Origin: Taxillus chinensis
Lineage: Eukaryota; Streptophyta; Magnoliopsida; Santalales; Loranthaceae
Direction of reading: 5' to 3'
NCBI GenBank assembly: GCA_023512835.1
Contig: CM042090.1
Location: 53,989,365 to 54,053,364, forward strand
DNA length: 64,000 nt
The notes below the pieces were generated by a model that saw only the letters and a list, made by a program, of their open reading frames with translations, made no database searches and was not told the origin of the DNA. Below, in pieces: positions 1 to 10,363 of the stretch. The position numbers were made by a program, and so were the translations under genes. Positions within the stretch are counted from its first letter, which is position 1. Each line of letters opens with the position of its first letter.

Positions 1-253
1 GGCGTGCAATATGGCGTGCAGCCATGTTTTTGGACAATTTTCTTTATTTTGTTATTCTAAAGACTTCTCTTTAAAGAACCCCCCTCAAATTCTAGTTAGT
101 TTGTGAGTTATTAAGTTTTAAACTTGGAATACAAGGCCTATTTTCATTTCCAGCCTCTACACTCATGCCCAACTACCCGTCCAGACAAACCCAGGCCATC
201 CAAATCAATTCTTCCTCAGATATCTATATTGAAAATCTCAATAAACCAACACA

Positions 254-256
<3 letters not shown>

Positions 257-285
<29 letters not shown>
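257..285. repeat. (AT)n microsatellite
   Basis: A perfect AT dinucleotide run of about 29 bases inside the partial LTR. Confidence 0.95.
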
Positions 286-287
<2 letters not shown>

Positions 288-532
288 TATATACTCATCA
301 TCACATTCATAAAGTTTGGGGGTAAGAGAAGGGTCACAAAGGATGTACTTCTAAATTTCCAGGACTCATCCATGACAGGTAAAATCTAGAATTTTGTGTG
401 AGAGTTTCATGGGTTGATAAAGAAATCCCTACCTTCTAGAATTTGGGAACACAACAGATCGTTGTATCCTAGCTACCTCAACGCCTCCGGTCTCCCGTCG
501 TCAGTAGGAACCTTAGATCCTCGGCCTTAGAT

Positions 533-575
533 CGTCTCCCTCTCTCTCTCTAGCCGTCTCTCCCTCTCTCTAGCC

Positions 576-612
<37 letters not shown>
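533..612. repeat. (CT)n microsatellite with interruptions
   Basis: CT-rich run interrupted twice by 'tagccgtctc', ending in a pure CT stretch at about 579-612. In the LTR sense (minus strand) it is a GA run just downstream of the TATA box, the same place where the 5' LTR at 50943 carries its GA run. Confidence 0.9.
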
Positions 613-614
<2 letters not shown>

Positions 615-664
615 ACGGCTACAAGGGTTACAAGGATCAAGAACCCTAATCCTTAGAGCTCCAC

Positions 665-708
665 CTTTTTATATAGACCCCTCTTAATCAAAACGACGTA
701 GTTTTGAT
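665..708 (-). promoter_or_regulatory. LTR promoter: TATA box and ACGT-core near-palindrome
   Basis: On the minus strand there is a TATA box (GTCTATATAAAAAGG, 665-679). Just upstream lies a 22-base near-palindrome (687-708; core AAAACTACGTCGTTTT) with one mismatched pair. The same motif precedes the TATA box in the LTRs at 50943, 58387 and 61252, and in decayed form in the Athila LTR at 4059. Confidence 0.6.
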
Positions 709-1017
709 CAATTGAAGCCCAACAGCTTACAGCCCAAAGCTCATGGTTTTCTAACCCGCCTCATCAAGCTCAACATCCCATTTTTATTAGGCCCAACTCA
801 TATTTAAAATAAAAACCGTCAAATAAATATTAATTGGGATATTTAAATATATACAAAATTCCCAAAATACCCCTCAGGGCCTCAAACTCCAAAATCTGCC
901 CAAGTATAGTCAAAATTCTCCATTCGACTAACACCTCACTATTCTGATGTTCATTCTCTAAGACAAGGACTTTTACTCAAGGCGAACTCCAAGAACCCCT
1001 CAAACACGGGTCCTTAC

Positions 1018-2916
1018 AAGGTGGAGGTGGTGAATAGCTTGGAGTTGGCTCTACTGGTTGGGTAGGCTCAACTGGCTCAAGTGCAGGACTATCTGTTGGT
1101 ATTGGATATGGCTTTTTGATGGTTAGAGCAATCTCCCCACTCGCAAGATGATGACATTCAGAAAGAATAGCTCGCAGAGTTGTACTAAGTCCTTGGTATT
1201 GTCTCTGGTAAGCACCTTTGATGTCTTCACAGTGTTCCTCCAGATGTCTGAACCCATCGGAGTTTACACGTGTGAGAGATGTCATTTCTTGTTGCACCTT
1301 GTCTAGGGTACGGTCTGATACCTCAACTTGAGTTTGTACCTCTTCCATACCTGATTCCATGGTAGCCATTCGTTCTTCAAAAGCTTGAGATACTGATGTT
1401 TTAATGATGCCGGAGGAAATCAGTTTCTCAAGGACTTTGCTTACCAGAAGATCTACTTCTTTAGCCGTCAAGGAACGGGAGTGAGACGCATCTAGTACTA
1501 GAATAGCCATTGGGATATTGGCTGCGAACTCCTCACTCACCTGAGTGGCCACTTGATGAATTAACGGTGCAGATGGTGTGGCCATCTCAGAACTTGCCAC
1601 AGGCTCAGGGACCTATGGAACTGCTCCTACATCGGAGTCACCGGCGCAGCAAAGAAAGGTTTCTTCTTCTTCTGCTTCTTCTTCCACAAGATTTGGTACC
1701 ATCTCAAGCATCATGAGGAGTAAATGTGGCAGGTGAGTCCACCATGATGGGAGATGGGGCAATCACTGATACAGCTTCCACTGGGTCTCTTCTTACAAGA
1801 CCCTGCTCAACCAACCAGTTAATCAGATGGTCTCTATCTACCATCTACTTACCAAAGGCGATCCATGCCTTCCTTAATTCGGTGGGGGTCATATGAGCCT
1901 TGGCATACTCAACATAAAAGTCTACTAGCTCAGACTCCCCAAGAGAGCTCAACAGAACAGGTGCCGTACCCCTATCCTCTAGGGTTTCCTGTGCTGGTGT
2001 CTGCCATACATCTGCAAGCTCTCTAATTTCTACAATATCCCTAGGCAGCTCGGTAGTAGGGGCCTCCTCAGGTGTAGAACTAGTGGGGAGATGAGTTCTG
2101 GCAATGTTCTCCACCAATTCAGCTATATGTATTGTTACAGCGGACGCAGAGGAGCCCCTAGAAGTCTGTGGGACACGGGCCGACTATCGTGGAATGTGAG
2201 CTGGGGCCCGTATAGAGCTAGCTGTGTCCTCTGCATGACTTGCTTTTAAAAATGTATTTGGTTGGTAGTGGCACTATAGGTCTGTTGCAGAATATGTCAG
2301 GGTGCAGGAACCTTAGGCCTTTGGTGAGAAGTAGTCCAAACTGTCCCTTCTTGCTCTTGATCATGGTGTGTAGTTGAGTTCCCCAGTCTACTCGTCTTCC
2401 TTGTAGAACACTGCACATGATCTTCATCTGCTCATGGCTTGCAGAGTCATGAGCAGTCTTCTTACACATTAGGCACTGTCCGATGACTATGAGAGTCGGC
2501 AGTGCCTAACTGGAAAACCCAATCTTTAGGGCTCCCCGACCTTGCTTTCCAGGATTGGAATACCCAAGAAAAGACTTACACACTTCTTTGGAGAGATTAT
2601 GAAGAGAATCAAAGTTACCTTTAGGGAGTGGAAGTGCATTTCGGAGCGTTTCGGCAGAGACTCGAATCTCCACTCCGTGTACCATTCCCACCAGGTCGTC
2701 TCCAGAGATTGCCAAGGTTTCGTGAAATTGTGAGACGTCTTCTACCAGCACATCTTGCATCCTTGAAGATACAGATGTGATTCTAGATTCATCGAGACGA
2801 TTTCTAAATTCGCCTAACCAGCTGACCTTCGCCTCTCCTATGGCTTCCTAGTCGACTATAAAGCCAGGTATGATTTCTCCTAGTCCTTCTACCATTGATG
2901 AGCTGGGTCCTGCCAT
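1018..2916 (-). pseudogene. Sirevirus env-like third ORF, broken and 3'-truncated
   Basis: The frame starts at ATG 2916-2914 (MAGPSSSMVEGLG). It runs in one frame to 2218 with stops at about 2848 and 2506, then shifts frame twice (2117-1845, then 1600-1018). The N-terminal half has the feel of the 'putative plant transposon protein' family (segment DDLVGMVHGVEIRVSAETL). The last third is a predicted coiled coil (ERMATMESGMEEVQTQ onward) followed by a proline-rich tail. The Tekay-like LTR cuts it at 1017, and the last codons of the open frame to 977 belong to that LTR. Removing the Athila insertion places it about 1.9 kb downstream of the Copia RNase H, the position of env-like ORFs in some Sireviruses. 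I see no transmembrane segment, so a true envelope role is unsupported. Confidence 0.6.
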
Positions 2917-3008
2917 AAAGGTTATAGAGAGAGAGAGATAGACACTTGTAGAAAGGGATGGTAAGGTTTGAAGGTGGTCAGAGGAGAGAGAGAAAGAGAG
3001 AGAACGGG

Positions 3009-3014
<6 letters not shown>

Positions 3015-3056
<42 letters not shown>
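3015..3056. repeat. (AG)n microsatellite in env-like 5' leader
   Basis: Pure AG run. On the minus strand it is a CT-rich leader between the TATA-like box at 3120 and the ATG at 2916, and it makes spurious Ser-Leu reading frames. Confidence 0.9.
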
Positions 3057-3058
<2 letters not shown>

Positions 3059-3119
3059 CTAGGGTTAGGGTTCGAGTGTGAAAACAATGAACATACCTCT
3101 GCGCTTCGTCTCTATCAGT

Positions 3120-3131
3120 GACTTATATATG
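3120..3131 (-). promoter_or_regulatory. Candidate TATA box for the env-like ORF
   Basis: The minus strand reads CTCATATATAAGTCAC about 205 bases upstream of the ATG at 2916. The intervening leader is pyrimidine-rich, as in many plant 5' UTRs. The region behind it (about 3290-3480) contains repeated CTTCGA/CTACGA words like those of the Sirevirus LTR near 27230-27380. Confidence 0.4.
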
Positions 3132-4053
3132 AGTTGAGAAGTGTACCGTAGAAGTCACACACTCAGTCGGTTCGTCTTTAGGGTCCGCGTTCTTTTCTTT
3201 GACCCACCCCTTTATCTTCCAGATCCACTCATTTGAATACTTAAGTGAAAAGTCCACGTCACTCCTTAAGTCGGTATGTTTTGGATTTTAAGTGCACAGT
3301 GACGTGCTGCCGTGTCTGCGATGCTTGAGTAGTGAGTAACAGAATCCGTCTCACTTCGACCCTTTGGACTGCGACTCTACGAAGCTGCGTTTAGGATGCT
3401 TCAAGGCTTCGGCCTTCGAGGCTTTGAAGCAGCAGTCTTCGATCCAGCAGTTCTTCGATGCAGTTTGCTTCAAGGTCGACTACGAATTCAGCGGAAGGTG
3501 GATTTCTCTTAACTTTTTCAACACTTAACAACACACATGGGATGCATATGACAAATCACATAATATTATGCATGATCAACAGTATTGTGAGTGGAATTGA
3601 AATTATGTGCCCAGAACTTGATTTCTTTCAACCGTAATTCCAGGTTTACATATATGGCTACTGCATCACTACCATTTAACTCTCCATTTACCTTAGAAAT
3701 GGCTAAGTACTTCATCACACTACATCTTGTGCCAGAAAATGATCACTTGTGTTAACATAGCATCCAAGATACCGTGGTTTATCAAATGCGACAACCCAGT
3801 CATGAATTTAGAGTTTCCTCACATATTTAGGAAAACTCACTCAGCGGAGGCCTCACCCTCTCACTCTCGGATCAGCATGTGGGTATGATTCAGGAACTAG
3901 AATTACACTATTTGGTATACTCATGGTCAACCGAATCTTACCACAACCTTGAGCCAACAATGATTTTCAGTTCAGCATAGATGACTTGAGAGACAGGATG
4001 ACCCTATTGAGAATCAGAACACACACTCTATCATTGTCTAATTTACAACACAG
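3132..4053 (-). other. Sirevirus post-pol spacer, left of the Athila insertion
   Basis: No credible ORF. The first part (3290-3480) is rich in CTTCGA-type words and the rest is AT-rich. The Athila target duplication shows that this stretch was continuous with 19685 onward before insertion. Confidence 0.6.
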
Positions 4054-4058
4054 TACAT
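4054..4058. repeat. Athila target-site duplication (left), tacat
   Basis: The five bases tacat immediately precede the LTR start TGATAAGC and recur at 19680-19684 directly after the other LTR end GTTGTCA. This perfect 5-bp TSD proves the element boundaries. Confidence 0.95.
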
Positions 4059-4970
4059 TGATAAGCAGATTTTTAGTCTCCCTAAAAGAGTTGACTAATG
4101 TCGTAAAACCTCTCTTCAAGATAATAAATTCCCTTAGTTTGCACTAAACAGAACAGCAGCAAGCAAGGGGTTGAACCCACAGGGATTAGCCTAATTCTCT
4201 AGTTTTTAAACCAAACCACTCAATTACTCTTGCTCTATAAAAGGACTTGGCAAAAACAAATTCTTTTTATAACTAAAGATCTAATTTTTATTTGATTTTC
4301 TGAATAAACAAAGAAAGCAAATTGATTTTAGGATTAAGATTCAAGGATTAAAGGCATCTAGGGTCACAACTTCACCTCCCTATGTTGTTTCTACTGATTT
4401 TAAGGTTCTTGAGATTATTTAATTGATAACATGCTATAACTAAGCCAAAGTACTGCAATTGGTCATTGCCAACCCTTCTAAGTGCTGTCTGCCTGAATGG
4501 TCATCATGACATCAAGATGCAAAGCCTAATTATCATACTCATGACAGGATAATGGTCACACCAATCACAAATATGTTATGAATCAAAGATCAACCTCAGA
4601 CTAAGGCTAAGAAAATCCAGGTGTACAGCCCAGATATTAAAAGATAAGAACAGATCCATAAAACATGCAATCTCAATTAAACAAACTCAATATTCAATCA
4701 ATCAATTTGACAACATAGGGGGCTACATTGCTCCCCTAGATAAAGGAAACTACTCACACATGTTCTTGGATAAACAATAAGAAATAAAGAACATCATTCT
4801 CAAGCAGGTGCAGCACAACTCCAACTTTAGGTCTTCTCCAGCCGTCAGACCTCCTAGGGCCGGTAGCTTCCAGGATCACAACCCTAGCCTCCAAAACCGT
4901 CAGCCTATCTCTCTCTCTTTAAAAAAACGTGCCCCCCTCTCTACATGCTCCAAAATGGCTGTTGCCTCCT

Positions 4971-5050
4971 CTATTTATAGAGAAATCTGCTGTGTAATGA
5001 GTGCCCTAGCCGTCAGCAGTTGCCACTTATCAAAACGAAGTAGTTTTGAT
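4971..5050 (-). promoter_or_regulatory. Athila LTR promoter elements
   Basis: A minus-strand TATA box CTATAAATAG (4971-4980) lies about 50 bases downstream, in the LTR sense, of a decayed ACGT-core near-palindrome (5029-5050, core AAAACTACTTCGTTTT). The partner LTR has the same pair at 19072-19081 and near 19130-19151. Confidence 0.55.
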
Positions 5051-5182
5051 AAGTAGTTTCCATTTTTCTTCCAATTTGAGTACAACTCGAACCATGCATA
5101 ATTTGGACTAGGTGCTTTAGAGAAAAGTGCTTAAAATAACAAAACAAAGCAATCGATGCAAAAATCCAGCTGCACGGCACAT

Positions 5183-5210
5183 TGCACGTCATATGGCCAT
5201 ATGACGTGCA
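5183..5210. repeat. Perfect 28-bp palindrome in Athila U3
   Basis: The sequence equals its own reverse complement over 28 bases. The centre is CATATGGCCATATG and the ends are TGCACGT and ACGTGCA. The partner LTR keeps a perfect 24-bp core (19286-19309) with a mutated flank. Further single words (CACGGCAC, GGCGTGCA) lie on both sides. Confidence 0.95.
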
Positions 5211-5569
5211 CCTCCAAATGGTCTGAAATTTTGCTCCAAGCTTCCTTGAAATGTGTAGAAGGCAGGGCTGCAACAAAATCCTTTCACGTTATAATGGTCC
5301 ATATGGCGTGCACTCTTGTTTTGCCTCCTCAAGCTGCCCTATTTTGCCACAAGTTCCTTCTTTGGTAAATGAAGTGATTTGGCTGATGTCCATGAGATGA
5401 AATTGCCTAAAAACCTGCCAAAACAGCTCAAAAACACATATATATAGGCCAAGCAGTCTTCCTAGGGTGTTAGAGCAAATATCTAAGATATATGGATAAA
5501 TTAAGCTCTAATCATGCTCTTTAATACCCTAAATCTGCACTAGAATAACGGCAAAAATGCACGTTATCA

Positions 5570-6581
5570 AATACACCACACTTGAACCATTGCTTGTCCT
5601 CAAGCAAAAACACACAAACATACAAAAATAAAATAAAAATACAGTCACACTGGAATGAAAATAAGATAAATAAAAATCAAAGAGAGTCATGGTTTCCTAG
5701 GCATACAACTCTATCATGATGAAGTGGGCAATCAAGTAACTCAAAATGAATTATAATTAAGCTCAATCATGTCCATTAGCAAGCATGCAGTCTCATCACT
5801 GACAATTCAGACATTAGCAAGCATACCATGACAAAACAACACCTAATTTCCCTTAAAGTTCTCACCTAGGATAAAGCTGCCTCACTCAAATATAAACTCT
5901 CATTTCTCTCCACACAAGCCCAAATACCATACCTAACAGAAATTCAATGGTTGGAAAACTCCTCCTACATTCTCCACTAGTTATCAATTAAGTACTTGCC
6001 AAGCAAACATGAGAGTTCCCTATTGTGCTCATCAAAGGAAACACACTCTATATTCTACTTTGTTTGAAAACTCACACACTATTCTATTCTCAATGAACTC
6101 ACACTCTACTCTAATGACTGATAAAACACACCTTGAGCCAAAGAAATGAGCTCAACACTCTAAATAAACACAACTAAGCCATTATGGCTTTTATTCTGAA
6201 AACTTTTTTGTTTTTTGTTTTTTGTTTTTTGTTTTTTTTTTCACACTTCTTTTAAATAATAACCTTACAAGGTTGCATTTTATGCTCTCCCTTGATGGAT
6301 TATTCACTCTTTTTTCTTTTTTTTACTCACATAACACATAAATAAGACTGATTTTTCTAATGCATACCCCTTGCCATTTTGCTACATAAGGAGAGACAGA
6401 AATTCATTAATGTCTCACATCCCATTATCAAATTAAGTGATGGCTTTTTTACATTCTATATCACAGCCTTCTACATTTACAACACAACAAAACAAAAACT
6501 AGGATACATAGGAAGTCAAAGTGACTTAAATGACCTTGTATCACTAGCAACACACCAAACACTGAGCACTAATAAGTAATC
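5570..6581 (-). other. Athila 3' untranslated region, distal part, with PPT
   Basis: Directly next to the LTR the minus strand reads CAAGTGTGGTGTATT then TGATAACG, a weak polypurine tract at about 5570-5584. The rest has no plausible ORF and includes a T-rich run with repeated 'gttttttt' at about 6206-6241. The final five bases, taatc (6577-6581), are the target duplication of the solo LTR. Confidence 0.7.
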
Positions 6582-8863
6582 TGTCATGCCCCAAATTTCC
6601 TTCTCCTTTGGAAATGGGTAATGACTGCCCATGCCCGCACCCGAAGGGGTCAAGGGTTCGGTGTAAACACCAAAGTGAGGACACCTACCGCGGGTGCTGT
6701 CCTATCCCTGTATCACATGTCAACATGCCAAGGGGCATATACCTATTTCCATGCCAACCACACCACCACAATATACATACATACGGTATTCACAACCCAA
6801 AATATCAATTACATTGCTCAGAGGTTTCAAGCTCTTTTACCACCCACTAGGGAACAAGCTCCCAATAATAAAACCAGGGTACACAGTTTAAGCAAACAGA
6901 ATCTCAAATACAACGAAATAACCAAATGTATATATATATATGGCCATACAGCCCCAGCGGCCTACCAACTCAGCTCTTCCGCCTATCGCCTGCTAGGTCC
7001 TGCAAAGAACAGTTCATAGGAGGGGTGAGCACACCACAGCTCAGTAGGGATCAAGTCTCCCCAGTCCCGTCCCACTCTAAAACTATGCATGTCAAGTGGA
7101 TGCATGTGCTCGTGTAGTGACTTAAGCTAAAACTACAACCATCACCCAGTAAACACACCTCATACCTCTGCCTGCACAGGAGGGCAGAGGACACCCCGCC
7201 ACCATGGCGACGTGACATGCCACACCAGGAAAATGTGAATCTCATCTCAAGGGGTATAGTATAATGACTGTCCCATACTCAGCTCAATTCCCCGCGTTTC
7301 TGGGGTTCTTATCTCAACTCCCCGCATTTTTGGGGTCCTCAGCATACACATTTCAACATATACAACTCAATAAACATAACCCAACAAACATAGTACAAAC
7401 ATGCAACTCATTTAGCATACAAAAACTCAACTCAGAATGTAAAACAACAGATAGTCTCAGAACAATGAAATCATTACATATAACATCACCTAACCCCTCA
7501 TGGTCCCTGAAGTCCACACATTTCTCACTTATAGTCTAGATCATAAACCTTTCAAAGGAAGCTTATCCACCTCAAGGGGAGCCCAAAACAAGCTGCACGT
7601 GACAACCTATTATCACATGCAGAGGAAAATTAACTCCAAACATCATTCTAGCCATGCCAGAAGGTTCAGGGATGATTTTTAGCCAAAAACAAGGTTGCAC
7701 GTGAAAAGGTCATTCTCACGTGCAGGGGTATTTCAACTCCTATGCCTCTAAGGAAACTCCACCTAAAATTTGGGGCAATTTGGAGCAAGAACGAATCTGC
7801 AAGCGAAAAAGGCATTCTCACGTGCAGGCTCCAAAACCTTCCTTTTGTCATTCTAATCATTTTTCCCTAAAGAACCAACCTCAAATTCGTCTTAGTTTAG
7901 AAGTTATTGAGGTTCTAAGCCCATAAACCGGGTCTAAAACCAACTCTGGCCTCACTCTCATATGATTTCCCAATACCAGAGGCCTTAGCCAAGCCAAATA
8001 CAGGGTTTTCCCAAAACTGTTCATCTAAATAATCCCAAGACAATGGGTATACAAATGACCCCTAACCCAAAAGTATAAATAATCTCACACAGAAATTTAG
8101 AAATTTAGAAAACTCAAACAAAAAAACCCCAGATCATCAATAGTCTCAAGGTGGAATTTAGAAACTCAATATATATAAAAAGGTCCCTTCTCAACATCCC
8201 AGATCAACACATAAATTTTATTTTCTAGAAATCTGTAAGAGAGAGACGGCAAATAGACGAACTTGAAATCCCTACCTCGTATTGCAGAAAAAGAATTTTT
8301 CCAGGAATTAGCTTCTAGCCACCAGGAAAGATCCTTGATTGCCGGAAATCTCCCTTCCAGCCTCCGGATCGTCTTCTCCTTCTCTTCCTCAGGCCTCAGG
8401 CCCCTTTCCCTTGGCCGGAATTTGCAGATCCCCTCTCTCTCTCTCTCTCTCCCTCTCTCTCTCTAGGTCGGCTGCCAACAATGAGTAGGGTTTGGTTTCT
8501 CCTTTTTTTTTATTTTCTTTCTTATTATTATTTTGTTTTTAATAGAAGCCCAAGACCAAATGCAACCCAAAGGTTAAGTAAACCCAAGAAGAAAGGCAAA
8601 ACAGCCCACTCTCTCTCATATTGGGTTTTTCCCTTGAAGGGAGGCACAAAGCTCAAAATACAAACCCAGGTAATTTAAAAAGGAATATAAAATTATTTGT
8701 GAAATCCCGAAAATACCCCTCAGGGCCTCAAATCCCAAATTTAGTCCAAGTACAGTCAAAATTCTCCATTTGACGAGCACATCATTGTGCTGATATTCAT
8801 TTGTTAAAATAAGGTCTCTAACTCAAGGCTATCTCTATGACCCCTCAAATACGGGTCCTTACA
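6582..8863 (-). mobile_element. Solo LTR, Tekay-like Gypsy (minus orientation)
   Basis: A 2282-bp unit beginning TGTCATGCCCC and ending GGGTCCTTACA in plus-strand reading, flanked by a perfect 5-bp TSD taatc (6577-6581 and 8864-8868). There is no internal coding sequence, so it is a solo LTR left by LTR-LTR recombination. Its ends are the reverse complements of chromovirus-type LTR ends (compare ...ggggcgtgaca at 52861 and 59573). It contains inverted word pairs with 9-bp arms (7696-7724), a diverged pair at 7797-7826, and a CT run near 8430-8465. Confidence 0.93.
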
Positions 8864-9429
8864 TAATCATCATGCTTACTTAACTCCTACCATTAAATAA
8901 CTAATGTTAAATGGAGAGAGGAGCATCAAATCAAACTATTACCCATAAACCATAAATGTCACTCAAGGGCTAGAAAGAGGTTTTTCTCATTTTCCTTTTG
9001 GATTTTCTTTCACTCAACTCTAAGGGTCACTAAGTGTTATCCTAACATGTCATGCTCAGCTAATATTCAAATTTCAGCTCCAAAAACATGGTGATATCAT
9101 TCAAGAAGTAAAGACATGCTTAAACCAAATCATAACACACCTTAATTACTTTAACACCCTTATCACAACATGATACTAATGTGGCATAAAAAGTAAAATT
9201 TAAGCCAAAATTACATACCTAGTATCCATGCCTCTCCATATGCAAATCACACAATCAAGCAACTCAAACAAGCACACAAAATAAAAAGAACATTATAACT
9301 ACTAAACAAACCAAAATAAACCAACACATACAATCAAGCAAAATAAAGGACAAACAAGTGGCTGGAGCCATTCCCCACACCATAATAAAAATATGTTATG
9401 TCCTCATGGCATGGTAAAGAGGTTAAGAA
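8864..9429 (-). other. Athila 3' untranslated region, proximal part
   Basis: AT-rich sequence without a credible ORF between the solo LTR TSD (8864-8868) and the end of the env-like/C48 frame at 9430. Confidence 0.65.
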
Positions 9430-10355
9430 GAACTTGACCTATCTGCTGGTAAGCTATAATAGTAGATCACTTGGGCCACCAACCTCCGCACCCGAGCCAC
9501 AAAATTGGCTGAAGTTTCACCGCGTATGGTCCATGTATCACGCTGCTGCAAAATAGCCAGCATATAATAACAAACGAAAATCCCACAGCTGAATTGATCA
9601 AGTTACTGAGGGAATTCCATTTCCGTGATATGAATAAGAGGCAATTTGTCCTGCAGCAACCCCTCTTTCTTCATTGCATCCTTGATTCGTTTCAGGAGGC
9701 CGTGGACTAGCTGCCGCTTCCTTTTCCCGAATCCATGTCCTTGACTGGGATCATAAAGCACCGCGTGCCCTACACTCAAATCCAAACGCAATAATACAAA
9801 GTGGTGGTCAATGTGTACAGGTATTAGTACCTCATGCATGGTGCGCCAGGGTCGGTGGCCTTCATTCGCACCATTCATGCGCTGATGCAAAACAGTTTCA
9901 AACAAGGGGTGCTCGTATAATTTGCACAGCATAATAGATGTGTACTGGGCCAACGGATAATCATGAGGCTTAGCCTCCACTACGAATCGCATGGTCCTGC
10001 AAAACAAATCCACATCATCTGTGAATAAAAATTCATTACCTGAGATGCGCCGGAGGAAGTCGGAGATGAAGACATCCATGTCCCTTGCAAAACGAGCTAG
10101 CAGCATCGTAGGGTCAATGAAACTTGCAAATGCCTCTCGAGCTGCTGCAGAAGAGATAGCCGGATTAATCCGCAGATGAACCGGTGCTCCAAGGAGATCT
10201 TGAGGTTCTGCTGGCATATAAGGTCCCCATGAAATAGGTTGCACAATGGGCATGATGGCCTGAGAATAGGAAGGATCCACAAAGGGATCAAATGAGGAGT
10301 ATTGTGGTTCCGGCACAGCGTCTTGCGGAAATGGATGATAATCAGTGTACTCCAC
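9430..10355 (-). pseudogene. C48 (Ulp1-like) cysteine-protease domain at the end of the Athila env-like ORF
   Basis: One frame runs from 10355 to 9430 with a single TAA at about 9600-9602. In the last third before the stop a Ulp1-type strand pair is visible: IPVHIDHHFVLLRLDL (candidate catalytic His) then VLYDPS (candidate Asp). After the stop, in the same frame, comes FSCGIFVC, matching the DCGvfvC motif around the catalytic Cys of C48 SUMO proteases (Asp replaced by Ser). The frame then continues about 40 codons to TAA at 9430. The stop falls at about the spacing where the family's oxyanion Gln is expected. C48 enzymes cleave SUMO or ubiquitin-like proteins; activity here is not testable from sequence. 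The domain assignment is my inference from motif order and spacing. Confidence 0.62.
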
Positions 10356-10363
10356 AGATGGCC

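Larger units (their letters stand above)
1..1017 (-). mobile_element. Tekay-like Gypsy LTR, partial (minus orientation)
   Basis: The right edge at 1017 (plus-strand reading ...gggtccttaca) matches the right edge of the solo LTR at 8863, and about 170 bases before it align with 8700-8863 (for example 'aatacccctcagggcctcaa'). The copy starts upstream of the window, so its other edge and TSD partner are not visible. It opens with repeated 'GGCGTGCA' words like those in the LTRs near 51420 and 58860. On the minus strand it has a TATA box and an ACGT-core palindrome at 665-708. It interrupts the env-like frame that begins at 1018. It may be a solo LTR or one LTR of a longer element; the window cannot decide. 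Confidence 0.8.
4059..5569 (-). repeat. Athila 3' LTR
   Basis: Begins TGATAAGCAG and ends CACGTTATCA in plus-strand reading, a TG...CA LTR, paired with 18167-19679. Near its sense 3' end (plus 4160-4185) it contains 'ggggttgaacccacaggga', also found in the plus-strand Athila LTR near 62625-62642. It contains a 28-bp perfect palindrome (5183-5210). Confidence 0.95.

Noticed and set aside
977..1017. C-terminal PCLRGSWSSP of the 207-aa minus frame
   Set aside because: These codons lie in the inserted Tekay-like LTR, so the real frame is cut at 1018.
3059..3072. Plant telomere-like repeats (ctagggttaggg)
   Set aside because: Only two partial units next to a GA run. Not an interstitial telomere array.
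1018..3131. An independent host gene with a TATA box and CT-rich leader
   Set aside because: After excising the Athila it lies downstream of Copia pol in the same strand, the known place of a Sirevirus third ORF, and the frames are broken.
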